This document shows, in pieces, positions 42,524-51,398 of a DNA stretch of 64,000 nt (position 1 is the first letter of the stretch; each line of letters opens with the position of its first letter). Under the pieces are notes generated by a model. It saw only the letters and a list, made by a program, of their open reading frames with translations, did not search any database and was not told the origin of the DNA. A program made the translations under genes and the position numbers. This DNA comes from Flavobacteriales bacterium (lineage in GTDB: Bacteria > Bacteroidota > Bacteroidia > Flavobacteriales > Flavobacteriaceae). The stretch is taken from contig QOQB01000001.1 in assembly GCA_003331305.1 (NCBI GenBank), positions 62,001 to 126,000 of the forward strand. The letters are read 5' to 3'.

Positions 42524-42550
42524 AACCCCAACTAAAAGTTGGGGTTTTTT
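42524..42550 (+). terminator. rho-independent terminator after the lipoprotein gene
   Basis: AACCCCAACT (42524-42533) pairs perfectly with AGTTGGGGTT (42537-42546), loop AAA, then T to 42550. It also contains the stop codon and last codons of the convergent gene on the minus strand. Confidence 0.88.
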
Positions 42551-43170
42551 ATTTGATAAAGAAAAAACTTTATCCAATCCTCTTCTTTTTTAAACTTATA
42601 ACGTTTAATAAATTTTGCGTGATCGGGAAATGTATTTAAAAGTTCTTTTTTTGAATTTCTCATAATATAAAAATTGTCATTTATATAAAAAATGTAACGG
42701 TTTTTAACTTCTATTTTTCCAGGTTTAGGTAAATCATATCCGGTTGATGAAGGTCTCGGAGGTATTAATTTTGTGAAAAAACTTTTATATAGATATTGAT
42801 CTCCGCTTTGAGCTATCTCTTTTACAATATACCATTCACCATTGATTTCAAGATTTTTAAACTTTAAGTCACCAATAGAAATGAATAAATCTTTGCTATA
42901 ATTAAATTCAAAAATTTCTCCAAACTCGTCCTTAAAAGAAATTGTGTTTGAATAGGTATTGATGTTTAACATTTTTTCAAACTTATTACCCTGAAAATTG
43001 ACAATACCACGCTTAAAGTTATTAAAAAGATAAACTGAACCCGTATATTTGTCGATACTCTTTTTATTAGAAATTTCATTAAATAACTGAACGGGTATTT
43101 CTATTTGTTGTTGTGAAAAAATAAAGCTGCTTATGTGTACAAAAAAAATAAGTATATTTCTGCTAATCAT
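42532..43170 (-). CDS. hypothetical secreted protein
   Basis: 212 residues with a Sec-type signal peptide (MISRNILIFFVHISSFIFSQ). The mature protein is rich in Lys, Phe, Tyr and Asn, beta-strand-like, with the proline-rich stretch LIPPRPSSTGYDLPKPGKIE around residues 136-155. I do not recognise a named family. Its first 38 bases overlap the first 38 bases of the subtilase gene on the other strand, so both signal peptides come from the same DNA. The next in-frame ATG is about 65 codons in and would remove the signal peptide. The stop codon lies within the terminator hairpin of the lipoprotein gene. Very AT-rich. Confidence 0.7.
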   Translation of the reverse strand: MISRNILIFFVHISSFIFSQQQIEIPVQLFNEISNKKSIDKYTGSVYLFNNFKRGIVNFQGNKFEKMLNINTYSNTISFKDEFGEIFEFNYSKDLFISIGDLKFKNLEINGEWYIVKEIAQSGDQYLYKSFFTKLIPPRPSSTGYDLPKPGKIEVKNRYIFYINDNFYIMRNSKKELLNTFPDHAKFIKRYKFKKEEDWIKFFLYQIKNPNF

Positions 43171-45040
43171 TTCTCCTTTTTTATTTTTTGGACAAGTTAA
43201 TGATTTTGAAAAATATTATTTAGAATTACAAAAAAGGTTTCATGAAAAGGATATTATTGAAAATGAAAGAATTGATTATTACATAGAAAGGAATGCTCAA
43301 TCTAAGAGACCTGCTAAAATTACATTCGACGGAGTACCCATTTTTTTTGAAACTCATAATCTTGAATCAATGGTTGATACAAAAACCAATCTAATTGTAC
43401 CCGGTGGTAGTGAGGGATTAAATTTAGAGGGTAGTGGTTTTAACGTTGGTGTTTGGGATGGGGGGCACGTATTTAAATTTCATGATGAATTCCAAAATGT
43501 TTCTGACAGAATTGTTATTGGAAACGATCTGTCTTTTCAATTAAATTATAGTTCACATGCAACTCATGTTGCGGGTACTATTGGATCCAGTGGTATAAAT
43601 TCTGAAGCAAGAGGAATGGCATCCAAAGTGAAAATTATTTCTTTCGACTGGTCAAGGGTTATGATAGAATTGTTAATGGATTCATCTAAAGATATTCACA
43701 TATCAAATCACTCTTACGGCATCGACGGGTTTTCAATCTCTGGTACACCCAATATTAGTTACAGCTATTTTGGAACTTATGATGATTGGGCTGAAGACCT
43801 AGATGCTATCCATTTTGCTAAACCTCATCATTTAGCAATTTGCTCTGCAGGAAATGACGGAACATATATTAATACTGATTCTGTAATAAGTCGTTATGAT
43901 AAGCTCACTGATATGTCAACAGCAAAAAACAATTTAGTTGTGGCTAACGCAAAAAAAATTTTATATTTTGAGTCTGGATTTGAATTAATTAGAATAAATG
44001 AATCTAGCAGTCAAGGACCTACAAATGATTTAAGAATTAAACCTGACATTTCTGGAATCGGAACAAATATTTTGTCAACTGATTTGAATACTAATAACAT
44101 AACTGTAACAAACTTATATTCAAGAAAAACAGGAACATCAATGGCTGCGCCTAACATTTCTGGATCTATGGTGTTATTACAAGAATATTTTTATAACACC
44201 CAAGGAAGACTTCCACTTTCTTCCACGCTAAAGGCACTAGTTATAAACTCCGCAAAAGAAGCAGGAGATTCTGGTCCTGATCCAAATTTTGGCTGGGGGA
44301 TTATGGATGCAAGTAAAAGTTCACAAATTATTACAAGGCATATTTCAAAACCTACAATCATTGAGGGTAAAATTTTTGATGGTCAAAAAATTATGTATGA
44401 TTTGGAGCTTTCTGAGGATATAGATCAATACTCAATTACTATATGTTGGACCGATCCTGGAGCAACAAATTTATATCCGCAAATTAATAAGGATGTCAGT
44501 GTTTTAATTAATGATATTGATCTAAGAGTTGTAGAAAACCTATCAATTGAACATCTGCCTTATGCTTTTTCTGTTGAAAACAAAATTAATAATGATATTT
44601 GGGCAATTAAATCAGATAATAAAGTTGACAACGTAGAGCGGATAGACTTTGCTAGAAATGAAGGGTCTAACTATAAAGTTGTTATATCCCATAAAGGTAA
44701 AATAACAAACCCTGCATTAAGCGATGATGAAACAGAGTATCAGAATTTTTCTATAGTAGTTTCTGAGGGGGCTAACATTAACAAGACTTTAAATAATAAG
44801 TCAGTTGACATGTTCCAAAATGAATTCTTTATCATTTATGAGCTAGATTTTATTAATTTAATTAATCCTAATCAACTATTTATTAACGAAATATATGTGT
44901 ATGATTACAATGGTAAATTAATTTTTAACCAAAATTACCAAGGTACACAACTAAATTATAAAATTCATAATTCACCTAAAAGAGGTGTTATTGTTATAAA
45001 ATCTGGAAATGAAAATTTTGTAAAAAAATATATAAAATAA
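43133..45040 (+). CDS. secreted subtilisin-family (S8) serine peptidase, second paralogue
   Basis: 635 residues. Signal peptide MCTKKISIFLLIISPFLFFG, cleaved near QVND. Catalytic residues Asp109 (GVWDGGH), His145 (SHATHVAGT), Asn241 (SAGNDG) and Ser336 (KTGTSMAAPN). It shares the GLNLxGxG-GxWDxGHxFxxHxEF block, SNHSYGI and QGPTNDLRIKPDI with the subtilase at 30030. The last about 80 residues (from FQNEFFIIYELDF to NFVKKYIK) look like a divergent T9SS sorting tail. All-AGA/AGG arginine use and high AT content differ from rlmB, which starts 3 nt after. Confidence 0.88.
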   Translation: MCTKKISIFLLIISPFLFFGQVNDFEKYYLELQKRFHEKDIIENERIDYYIERNAQSKRPAKITFDGVPIFFETHNLESMVDTKTNLIVPGGSEGLNLEGSGFNVGVWDGGHVFKFHDEFQNVSDRIVIGNDLSFQLNYSSHATHVAGTIGSSGINSEARGMASKVKIISFDWSRVMIELLMDSSKDIHISNHSYGIDGFSISGTPNISYSYFGTYDDWAEDLDAIHFAKPHHLAICSAGNDGTYINTDSVISRYDKLTDMSTAKNNLVVANAKKILYFESGFELIRINESSSQGPTNDLRIKPDISGIGTNILSTDLNTNNITVTNLYSRKTGTSMAAPNISGSMVLLQEYFYNTQGRLPLSSTLKALVINSAKEAGDSGPDPNFGWGIMDASKSSQIITRHISKPTIIEGKIFDGQKIMYDLELSEDIDQYSITICWTDPGATNLYPQINKDVSVLINDIDLRVVENLSIEHLPYAFSVENKINNDIWAIKSDNKVDNVERIDFARNEGSNYKVVISHKGKITNPALSDDETEYQNFSIVVSEGANINKTLNNKSVDMFQNEFFIIYELDFINLINPNQLFINEIYVYDYNGKLIFNQNYQGTQLNYKIHNSPKRGVIVIKSGNENFVKKYIK

Positions 45041-45042
45041 TT

Positions 45043-45765
45043 GTGAACATAACAAAAGTTATTTTCGGTCTCAATGCAGTTCGTGAGGCCATTCAAGACC
45101 CTTCACGAATTCAAAAAGTATTTATTGAAAACGGGGCGAGCTCTCCCGCTTCGCAAAAACTCAAAGAAGAAGTCATGCGTTCAGGTGTGTCTTATTCCTT
45201 TGTTCCAGAACAAAAACTACACAAACATACCAAAGAAAACCACCAAGGGTTTGTTGCACTTATTGGAGAAATTCAATTTGAATCTCTAGAAAACATAATT
45301 GATATTAATAAACAACAACTATTTCTTTTGCTAGACGGCGTAACCGATGTGCGAAATTTTGGTGCAATTATTCGTTCGGCTTTGGGATTAGGTGCCAGTG
45401 GTATTATCATAGGGCAAACAGGCGCTGCACCACTAAACGACATTGCCATTCAGGCATCAGCAGGCGGTGCCTTTCATATTCCCATCATTCGCGTGAGCCA
45501 TCTAAAAGATGCTATGTATTTACTACAATCTCATGAAATAACCCTGTTGGGATGTACCGAAAAAGCAACTAAAAACATTAGCGAAACCAACTTAAATAAA
45601 TCTGTAGGAATTGTTATGGGGAATGAAAACAAGGGAATTAGTAAAGGAGTTCTAAATCTCTGTGATGAACAAATTAAAATACCTATTAATGACACCCTTG
45701 ATTCTTATAATGTTTCGGTAGCTACTGCTATAGTCCTTTACGAATATTACCGCCAAAACAATTAG
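45043..45765 (+). CDS. rlmB: 23S rRNA (guanosine-2'-O-)-methyltransferase RlmB family
   Basis: 240-residue SpoU/TrmH-type (SPOUT) methyltransferase. An N-terminal substrate-binding domain (VIFGLNAVREAI) precedes three SPOUT motifs: DGVTDVRNFGAIIRSALGLG, IVMGNENKGIS and IPINDTLDSYNVSVATAIVLYEY. By family it methylates G2251-equivalent in 23S rRNA. GTG start 2 nt after the subtilase stop; codon use returns to CGN arginine here, marking the right edge of the accessory region. Converges on yjjG with a 4-nt overlap. Confidence 0.93.
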   Translation: MNITKVIFGLNAVREAIQDPSRIQKVFIENGASSPASQKLKEEVMRSGVSYSFVPEQKLHKHTKENHQGFVALIGEIQFESLENIIDINKQQLFLLLDGVTDVRNFGAIIRSALGLGASGIIIGQTGAAPLNDIAIQASAGGAFHIPIIRVSHLKDAMYLLQSHEITLLGCTEKATKNISETNLNKSVGIVMGNENKGISKGVLNLCDEQIKIPINDTLDSYNVSVATAIVLYEYYRQNN

Positions 45766-46451
45766 AGTAAGAATTTTAACTCCTGTAGTTTGTCAATTTC
45801 TATATAATGTGATGGATGCTTTTTCTCCAAAGGCATAAAATGTATGGCGTGCATACCTGTGGCTAAGGCGCCTTCAATGTCAGCTTCCAAATTATCCCCA
45901 ATCATTACGGCTTCATCAGATGCAACTTGACCAACCTTTAGTGCATATCTAAATATTTTAGGATCGGGCTTTTTTACTCCCACAGATGAAGAGTCGGTTA
46001 TGGTTTCGAAAAAGGGTAACAATCCCGAATTTTTCATTTTAAAATACTGAACATCCTGAAAACCATTGGTAATCACATGCAAAGCATAGTGTTGTTTTAA
46101 AGCCGTTAATATTTCAATTGCACCTTCAAAAAGTATGTTATACTCTGGTAGTGTTTGAATATAGGCATCTGCTAAATCATCTATCAGGGTGTTAGTTGCT
46201 GGATAATTAAGTATATCAAAAACTGTTTTGAGCCGCTCAAATCGTAAGGTTTCTTTATCTATTTTACCTTCCCTATATTTCTTCCAGTACACATTATTAT
46301 TTGGAATATAAACAGTTAAAAACTGATGTAGATCGAGTGGTATTTCATATTCTTCAAACAATGATTTAAAGGCTAGCGCTGAATTGGCTTCAAAATCCCA
46401 AAGTGTATGATCCAAATCAAAAAAGAGCGCTTTAATTTGTGATTTATTCAT
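45762..46451 (-). CDS. yjjG: YjjG-family noncanonical pyrimidine nucleotidase (HAD hydrolase)
   Basis: 229-residue HAD phosphatase. Nucleophile Asp12 and acid Asp14 in FFDLDHTLWDF, Thr/Ser motif II in VITNGFQ, Lys in VGVKKPDPKIF and the acidic motif IGDNLEADIEGA. The YjjG/YfnB group dephosphorylates nucleotides including damaged pyrimidines. Last gene of an adk-obg-containing run; its start overlaps the upstream gene by 8 nt. Confidence 0.88.
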   Translation of the reverse strand: MNKSQIKALFFDLDHTLWDFEANSALAFKSLFEEYEIPLDLHQFLTVYIPNNNVYWKKYREGKIDKETLRFERLKTVFDILNYPATNTLIDDLADAYIQTLPEYNILFEGAIEILTALKQHYALHVITNGFQDVQYFKMKNSGLLPFFETITDSSSVGVKKPDPKIFRYALKVGQVASDEAVMIGDNLEADIEGALATGMHAIHFMPLEKKHPSHYIEIDKLQELKFLL

Positions 46452-47745
46452 GAGATAATATTTTACTTAACGTAGATAAAAAGGATGTATTTTTTCCCCG
46501 CGAATTGAAACTCTCATTGGTAAGTGCCACCACAAAGGGCGCATGAAGTTTAGTCAGACGATCTTGGTAAGCCAAAAAAAGCTGACGCATTTTTCGCGAA
46601 AAACGTTGGTTACGAATATGGGTTTCACTTAAGCAAACAGGATGAACTGTTAACGGAGTTTGTTGCTCATCGCCTAAGTCGTAAAAACGAAACGGGAACG
46701 CCGTGCTAGCTCGAAATCCAGCAGCATCAGCATATTGCATGGAATAGTCATTTTTAATGCCAAGGGATGAAAATAAGCGGTACGTGTGAGGAAATTGCAG
46801 GACCAATTTATGTTGACGAATTGATTTTACTGGGCGATGTATGAGTGTGCCGAAGCGTTCAATATCTGTACCCAAAACAGTCTCATTAGTAGAAGATTCA
46901 AAGGATGCCAAAGGAGCTGTTGGTGCATAATCTGATATACTTTTTATTTCTTGTTGGTGAGTTGCATTAAAAACACTCAAACTTCTGTCATGAACGCCTA
47001 GCTTTGTGTACAACACAAAAAAGCGAATTGAAGTTGTTTTTTGCAACAAAATCTCTATCCAATTATAAAGATTAGCCAAGGGGTCTTCACGAATACCCAA
47101 AACGACTAATGCTCTGTCAAAAATCGACCCAAAACGAAATTGAAAAAAATCTTGAACTCCCTCAGCAAATGAACGAAATACTGTTTTGTGCTTAAAGGCA
47201 AACAGTTGCGGAATGTCTACGACAATCGAAAGTTTTGACGGCATTCTTTCAATTGATTTCGTGTCAAAAAATGCTTGCCAAATCGATAAAAAACGATCAA
47301 ACCATAAATCTATAAGAGGTAGATGTAAAAAGTCATGTTTTGCTGCCAAGGATTGATCTGATGTGAATCTGCCCAAGTCATCCGCAACAAAAGGGTGGTA
47401 TTCTTCGTAACGAGACATCAAATAAAAAGCAGCAGCAAAAAAGTCAAATGGCAACGAACTTTTTACTGGAGTTGGAAAAAACGCAGGAAGCCCTTCCCAA
47501 TCAAACAAGTTTATCTGAATGGATGGAACTCCTTGCTGAGTAAGTAATCCATGAGCCGCTACAAAAAACTCATTACCCAGCGGCGAATCTCCATACGACA
47601 TCTTTGGTCCACTGTGGGCAATAAAAGCACTCAAATCAGAAGTAAATGAGATGTCATTCCCCATTCTTCTACCAAAAAAATGATTGAAGATATAACGGAT
47701 TCGTGGTTTCACTACAGGTGCGTGAATAAGAATCATACCTGTCAC
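46444..47745 (-). CDS. polysaccharide-deacetylase-like protein, probably degenerate active site
   Basis: 433 residues, no signal peptide. Resembles flavobacterial deacetylase-like proteins: an N-terminal region with YLMSRYEEY and RFTSDQSLAAKHDFLHLPLIDLW, then a NodB-like barrel with IVVDIPQLFAFKHK, LGTDIERF-SIRQHKLVLQFPHTYRLFSSLGIKNDYSMQYADAAGFRAS and a final PFRFYDLGDE. In relatives the first motif reads D-I-D; here it is D-I-P, so metal binding may be lost. Overlaps both neighbours (4 nt and 8 nt). Function unproven. Confidence 0.7.
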   Translation of the reverse strand: MTGMILIHAPVVKPRIRYIFNHFFGRRMGNDISFTSDLSAFIAHSGPKMSYGDSPLGNEFFVAAHGLLTQQGVPSIQINLFDWEGLPAFFPTPVKSSLPFDFFAAAFYLMSRYEEYHPFVADDLGRFTSDQSLAAKHDFLHLPLIDLWFDRFLSIWQAFFDTKSIERMPSKLSIVVDIPQLFAFKHKTVFRSFAEGVQDFFQFRFGSIFDRALVVLGIREDPLANLYNWIEILLQKTTSIRFFVLYTKLGVHDRSLSVFNATHQQEIKSISDYAPTAPLASFESSTNETVLGTDIERFGTLIHRPVKSIRQHKLVLQFPHTYRLFSSLGIKNDYSMQYADAAGFRASTAFPFRFYDLGDEQQTPLTVHPVCLSETHIRNQRFSRKMRQLFLAYQDRLTKLHAPFVVALTNESFNSRGKNTSFLSTLSKILSHE

Positions 47746-48599
47746 TTAAAGTTGTTTTGAATCCACGCCGTAAGTTTGTCGTATTTCAAAAGTTTAGCTT
47801 CCATCTCCAGATCAACGTTCTCTGAATCCGACACTTTAGACAAATAATGTTGAGCAAAAGATTTGGGATAAGCAGCTCCGTCATCAAATTTTTTAATATA
47901 CATTGAAAACAAACAAGCTGCTTTAGTCTTGTCTTTTTGTAAATAAAAGGCAAGTACCGCTAAGTGGTAATAAGAGTCTATCGACATTTCGACATCTTGA
48001 TTGCAAGATTGAATTTCATTGACTGCGTTTAAATACGCAACCAAAGCTTCCTTGTTCTTCTTAGTTGAGCGGTAGAAATAGCCTTCAGCCAAAAATCCTT
48101 CAATTACAGATAAGGATTTCACGATTTCTAAAACCTGTGTTGCTTTTTTATTACTTCCCCCCAAAACCCATGGGAGTTCAGTATACAATTGCAATAGAAC
48201 AATTTGAATGTCAAGGGCGTCTGGTTTTAACCTAGCAGCAGCCTCAAATGCGATTTTCATAGCCCTTACATAAGGTAGAGATTTTACCCGGGGTAACTCA
48301 GATGCAAGTATTCCTGATACTCCCCCATAAAGAAATTGATAATCAAAATTATCAGGGTACTCCTCACACAATACTGATAACAGTTCAAAAGAGTATTCGA
48401 AGCGTTTTGTTGAGGCAAAAAGCATAGCCAATTCTTCACGCTCAGCTTGTGTTTTTATAGTTATTGTGTCCAATGCTAATATCCGCATTTCTTGTTCGGC
48501 AGTAACGGCAACAGAATCAAATAAGGATTGCGGTGCACGCTGCCCAAAAGAAACAGAAACGCAAAAAACAAAAAAGATTACTCGTTGAGCATATGCCAT
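47742..48599 (-). CDS. secreted TPR-like repeat protein, function unknown
   Basis: 285 residues with a signal peptide ([19 protein letters not shown]). The rest is helical and looks like degenerate tetratricopeptide repeats (for example [44 protein letters not shown] and [23 protein letters not shown]). No catalytic motif. Its first 22 bases overlap the end of obg, so translation is probably coupled. Likely periplasmic scaffold; no function assigned. Confidence 0.72.
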   Translation of the reverse strand: MAYAQRVIFFVFCVSVSFGQRAPQSLFDSVAVTAEQEMRILALDTITIKTQAEREELAMLFASTKRFEYSFELLSVLCEEYPDNFDYQFLYGGVSGILASELPRVKSLPYVRAMKIAFEAAARLKPDALDIQIVLLQLYTELPWVLGGSNKKATQVLEIVKSLSVIEGFLAEGYFYRSTKKNKEALVAYLNAVNEIQSCNQDVEMSIDSYYHLAVLAFYLQKDKTKAACLFSMYIKKFDDGAAYPKSFAQHYLSKVSDSENVDLEMEAKLLKYDKLTAWIQNNFK

Positions 48600-49576
48600 A
48601 AAGTATCTTTTAGTGTGGCAATGCCCTGTTGCGAAACAGACGAAAACAATACAAATGGAATGTTTTCAAAGGCTGCTTTACATTCTGCTTCAATAGCAAC
48701 GTATAGCTCCTGGTCTAATAAATCAGCTTTTGAGATTCCAATCATAAAATTTTTATCTAATAACTCGGGATTGTACCGTGTCAATTCATTGTTCAAAATA
48801 GTGAATTGTTCTTTAATATCAGTAGTATCCGCAGGAATTACGTAAAGCAATACGCTGTTACGCTCAATGTGACGTAAAAAATAATGTCCTAGCCCCTTCC
48901 CTTCTGCGGCACCTTCAATAATTCCAGGTATATCTGCCATCACAAAAGAAGTAAAATCACGATGCTGAACAATACCCAGATTAGGTTTTAGGGTAGTAAA
49001 GGGATAATCAGCGATTTTGGGTTTGGCAGATGTTAACGCTGCCAACAGTGTGGATTTTCCTGCATTTGGAAAACCAACAAGACCTACATCTGCCAATACT
49101 TTAAGTTCAAATGTAATGCCTCGCTCAACACCCTCTTTGCCTGGTTGTGCATAGCGCGGCGCTTGGTTTGTAGGGCTTTTGAAATGCCAATTTCCCCTGC
49201 CGCCCATTCCCCCTGGCGCAACAATTACATCTTCCTCAGATGTTATTTCTGCAATGCGTTCTCCAGTTTCAGAATCGAAAACTAACGTTCCTAAAGGAAC
49301 GGGTATAATAAGGTCTTTACCATCAGCCCCTGTACTCCTACTTTTACTCCCGTGAAGTCCGTGTTCCGCCTTAAAATGACGCTTATATTTAAATGTTACA
49401 AGCGTCCACAGGTTTTTATCACCCCGTACAATAACATGCCCGCCACGTCCGCCATCGCCTCCATCAGGGCCGCCTTTTGTAATGTATTTCTCTCTGTGAA
49501 AATGTGTAGAACCCTTTCCTCCGTTACCAGAACTAACGTGAATTTTTACATAGTCTACAAAATTTCCTTCTGTCAT
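48578..49576 (-). CDS. obgE: Obg-family GTPase
   Basis: 332-residue GTPase involved in 50S maturation and stress control. N-terminal glycine-rich Obg fold (1-158, for example [16 protein letters not shown]). G domain with P-loop GFPNAGKST (168-176), DIPGIIEGA (215-223) and SKAD for guanine recognition. It lacks a long C-terminal extension. One-base overlap with adk. Confidence 0.96.
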   Translation of the reverse strand: MTEGNFVDYVKIHVSSGNGGKGSTHFHREKYITKGGPDGGDGGRGGHVIVRGDKNLWTLVTFKYKRHFKAEHGLHGSKSRSTGADGKDLIIPVPLGTLVFDSETGERIAEITSEEDVIVAPGGMGGRGNWHFKSPTNQAPRYAQPGKEGVERGITFELKVLADVGLVGFPNAGKSTLLAALTSAKPKIADYPFTTLKPNLGIVQHRDFTSFVMADIPGIIEGAAEGKGLGHYFLRHIERNSVLLYVIPADTTDIKEQFTILNNELTRYNPELLDKNFMIGISKADLLDQELYVAIEAECKAAFENIPFVLFSSVSQQGIATLKDTLWHMLNE

Positions 49577-50148
49577 TACAATTGTTCAACAATAGTGGTA
49601 AGTTGTTCAGCGATAGAGGCTATTGAGCCTTCTCCTTGTATCGAGTGAAATTTTCCTTGTGTGCTGTAGTAATCAATAAGTGGTGCTGTTTTTTTGTTGT
49701 ATTCTGCAAAACGATTTCGGATTTTCTCTTCGTCTTGATCATCGGCACGACCACTTTCTTTTCCTCTTTGTAATAGGCGATCAACCAAAATATCTTCAGC
49801 TACCTCAAGTGCTAACGTAGCTGCAATTTTCATGTCATTCTTAGCTAAAAAAGCATCCAATGCCTCGGCTTGGGATCTGGTACGTGGAAATCCGTCGAAA
49901 ATAAATCCTGCAGCTTCTGAGTGCTTAACAACCTCCCCCTCTAGCATTTGAATAGTCACTTCGTCTGGGACCAAATCTCCCTTATCCATATAACCTTTAG
50001 CCAAAAGTCCCAGTGAGGTTTCGTTTTTAATATTATATCGAAATACATCGCCCGTTGAAATATGAATCAGTTGAAATGTATCTTTTAAAAATTCGGCTTG
50101 CGTGCCTTTTCCTGCTCCAGGTTTTCCAAACAAAATGATATTCTTCAT
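49576..50148 (-). CDS. adk: adenylate kinase
   Basis: Interconverts ATP+AMP and 2 ADP. 190 residues, the short form with a small LID ([20 protein letters not shown]) and no zinc cysteines. P-loop [11 protein letters not shown] (7-17) and [15 protein letters not shown] are intact. First gene of adk-obg-TPR-deacetylase-like-yjjG, divergent from purK. Confidence 0.97.
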   Translation of the reverse strand: MKNIILFGKPGAGKGTQAEFLKDTFQLIHISTGDVFRYNIKNETSLGLLAKGYMDKGDLVPDEVTIQMLEGEVVKHSEAAGFIFDGFPRTRSQAEALDAFLAKNDMKIAATLALEVAEDILVDRLLQRGKESGRADDQDEEKIRNRFAEYNKKTAPLIDYYSTQGKFHSIQGEGSIASIAEQLTTIVEQL

Positions 50149-50165
50149 GCATAATTTTTACTGTG

Positions 50166-50173
50166 CAAAGATA
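50166..50173 (-). promoter_or_regulatory. candidate -7 box of adk promoter
   Basis: Minus-strand 50173-50166 reads TATCTTTG, matching TAnnTTTG, 17 nt before the adk ATG. No exact TTTG at the usual distance. Confidence 0.45.
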
Positions 50174-50201
50174 TCCTATTTTGTGCAGTACACCTACATC
50201 G

Positions 50202-50231
50202 TTTGCACATTGCAGAATATGCGTACCTTTG
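50202..50231 (+). promoter_or_regulatory. candidate purK promoter
   Basis: TTTG (50202-50205), 18-nt spacer, TACCTTTG (50224-50231). The box ends 8 nt before ATG 50240, giving a leaderless or nearly leaderless mRNA, and lies downstream of the alternative ATG at 50219. This argues for 50240 as the start. Confidence 0.55.
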
Positions 50232-50239
50232 TCAAGGAA

Positions 50240-51397
50240 ATGAAACACGTTATTTCTACAGATTTTACCGTCGGTATTTTAGGAGGCGGACAGCTTGGTA
50301 AAATGCTCTTGGATGTAACACGTCGCTGGGATATTCATACGCGTGTTTTAGATGCTAATGCTGACGCATCTGCCAGAAACAGCTGCAATCAATTTGTACA
50401 AGGAAGTTTAATGGATTATGAAACTGTCGTCCAATTTGGAAATGACGCAGACGTATTGACCATTGAAATTGAGCATGTCAACATTGATGCACTTTATGAG
50501 TTGGAAAAAAGAGGTGTATTGGTGTTTCCAAAGCCCGCTACCCTAGACGTTATTCAAAACAAGCGCACGCAAAAAGAATTTTACACTGCTCAAAAACTAC
50601 CTACGGCTCCGTATATGGCTTTTGCTAACAAAGCAGAACTAGATAAAGCTACGGCAAAAGGAACGATTAAATTTCCCTGTATTTGGAAAGCTGCACGCTT
50701 TGGTTATGATGGCTTTGGTGTGAAAAAATTGGATAATATCGCAGCTATTGACACACTACCAGAGGGCGAATGTATCGTGGAAGATTTAGTCCCTATCGCT
50801 CAAGAAATTTCGGTAATTGTTGCCCGAAGCGCGTCTGGTGAAGTGTCGCTGTACCCACCTGTTGGTATGGCATTTCACCCTACAGCAAATCAGGTGGAGT
50901 TTGTGTATTACCCAGCGGAAATAACCCCTTCTATTTCCGAAAAAGCGCAAGAAATTGCCAAAGATTTGGTTGCTGCATGGGAGCACGTTGGCCTTTTGGC
51001 GGTAGAGTTTTTTGTGGATGACAACAACACGCTTTGGATTAACGAGGTAGCACCACGTCCTCATAACAGCGGTCATTTGACCATTGAAGGATGTGTTACC
51101 TCACAGTTTGAACAACATCTCCGCGCTATTTTGGATGCACCACTAGGTAAAACCGATTTTTATCGCCCTACAATTATGGCAAATGTGGTTGGTCCTGCTG
51201 ATGTTACTGGAGCATTTGAATATAAAGGCGTCAAAAATATTCTAAGCACCCCGCAAGCCGGACTTCACATTTATGGCAAAAAAACAACCAAACCTCAGCG
51301 TAAAATGGGTCATCTGACTCTTACGGGTGAGAATTTAAATGATATTTTTAAACAAATAAAAGAACTTAAATCTGTTCTACAATTAAAAGCGAAATGA
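50240..51397 (+). CDS. purK: 5-(carboxyamino)imidazole ribonucleotide synthase
   Basis: ATP-grasp enzyme converting AIR to N5-CAIR in purine synthesis. 385 residues from ATG 50240 (MKHVISTDFTVGILGGGQLG). Upstream in-frame starts at 50219 and 50102 overlap the promoter or the antisense adk gene. Motifs: GILGGGQLGKML, KAARFGYDGFGV, EDLVPIAQEISVIVAR and NEVAPRPHNSGHLTIEG. purE follows 1 nt after. Confidence 0.96.
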   Translation: MKHVISTDFTVGILGGGQLGKMLLDVTRRWDIHTRVLDANADASARNSCNQFVQGSLMDYETVVQFGNDADVLTIEIEHVNIDALYELEKRGVLVFPKPATLDVIQNKRTQKEFYTAQKLPTAPYMAFANKAELDKATAKGTIKFPCIWKAARFGYDGFGVKKLDNIAAIDTLPEGECIVEDLVPIAQEISVIVARSASGEVSLYPPVGMAFHPTANQVEFVYYPAEITPSISEKAQEIAKDLVAAWEHVGLLAVEFFVDDNNTLWINEVAPRPHNSGHLTIEGCVTSQFEQHLRAILDAPLGKTDFYRPTIMANVVGPADVTGAFEYKGVKNILSTPQAGLHIYGKKTTKPQRKMGHLTLTGENLNDIFKQIKELKSVLQLKAK

Positions 51398-51398
51398 T

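Noticed and set aside
50102-50239. Upstream in-frame starts for purK
   Set aside because: The first part is the antisense of adk, and ATG 50219 precedes the TACCTTTG box; the family N-terminus fits ATG 50240.
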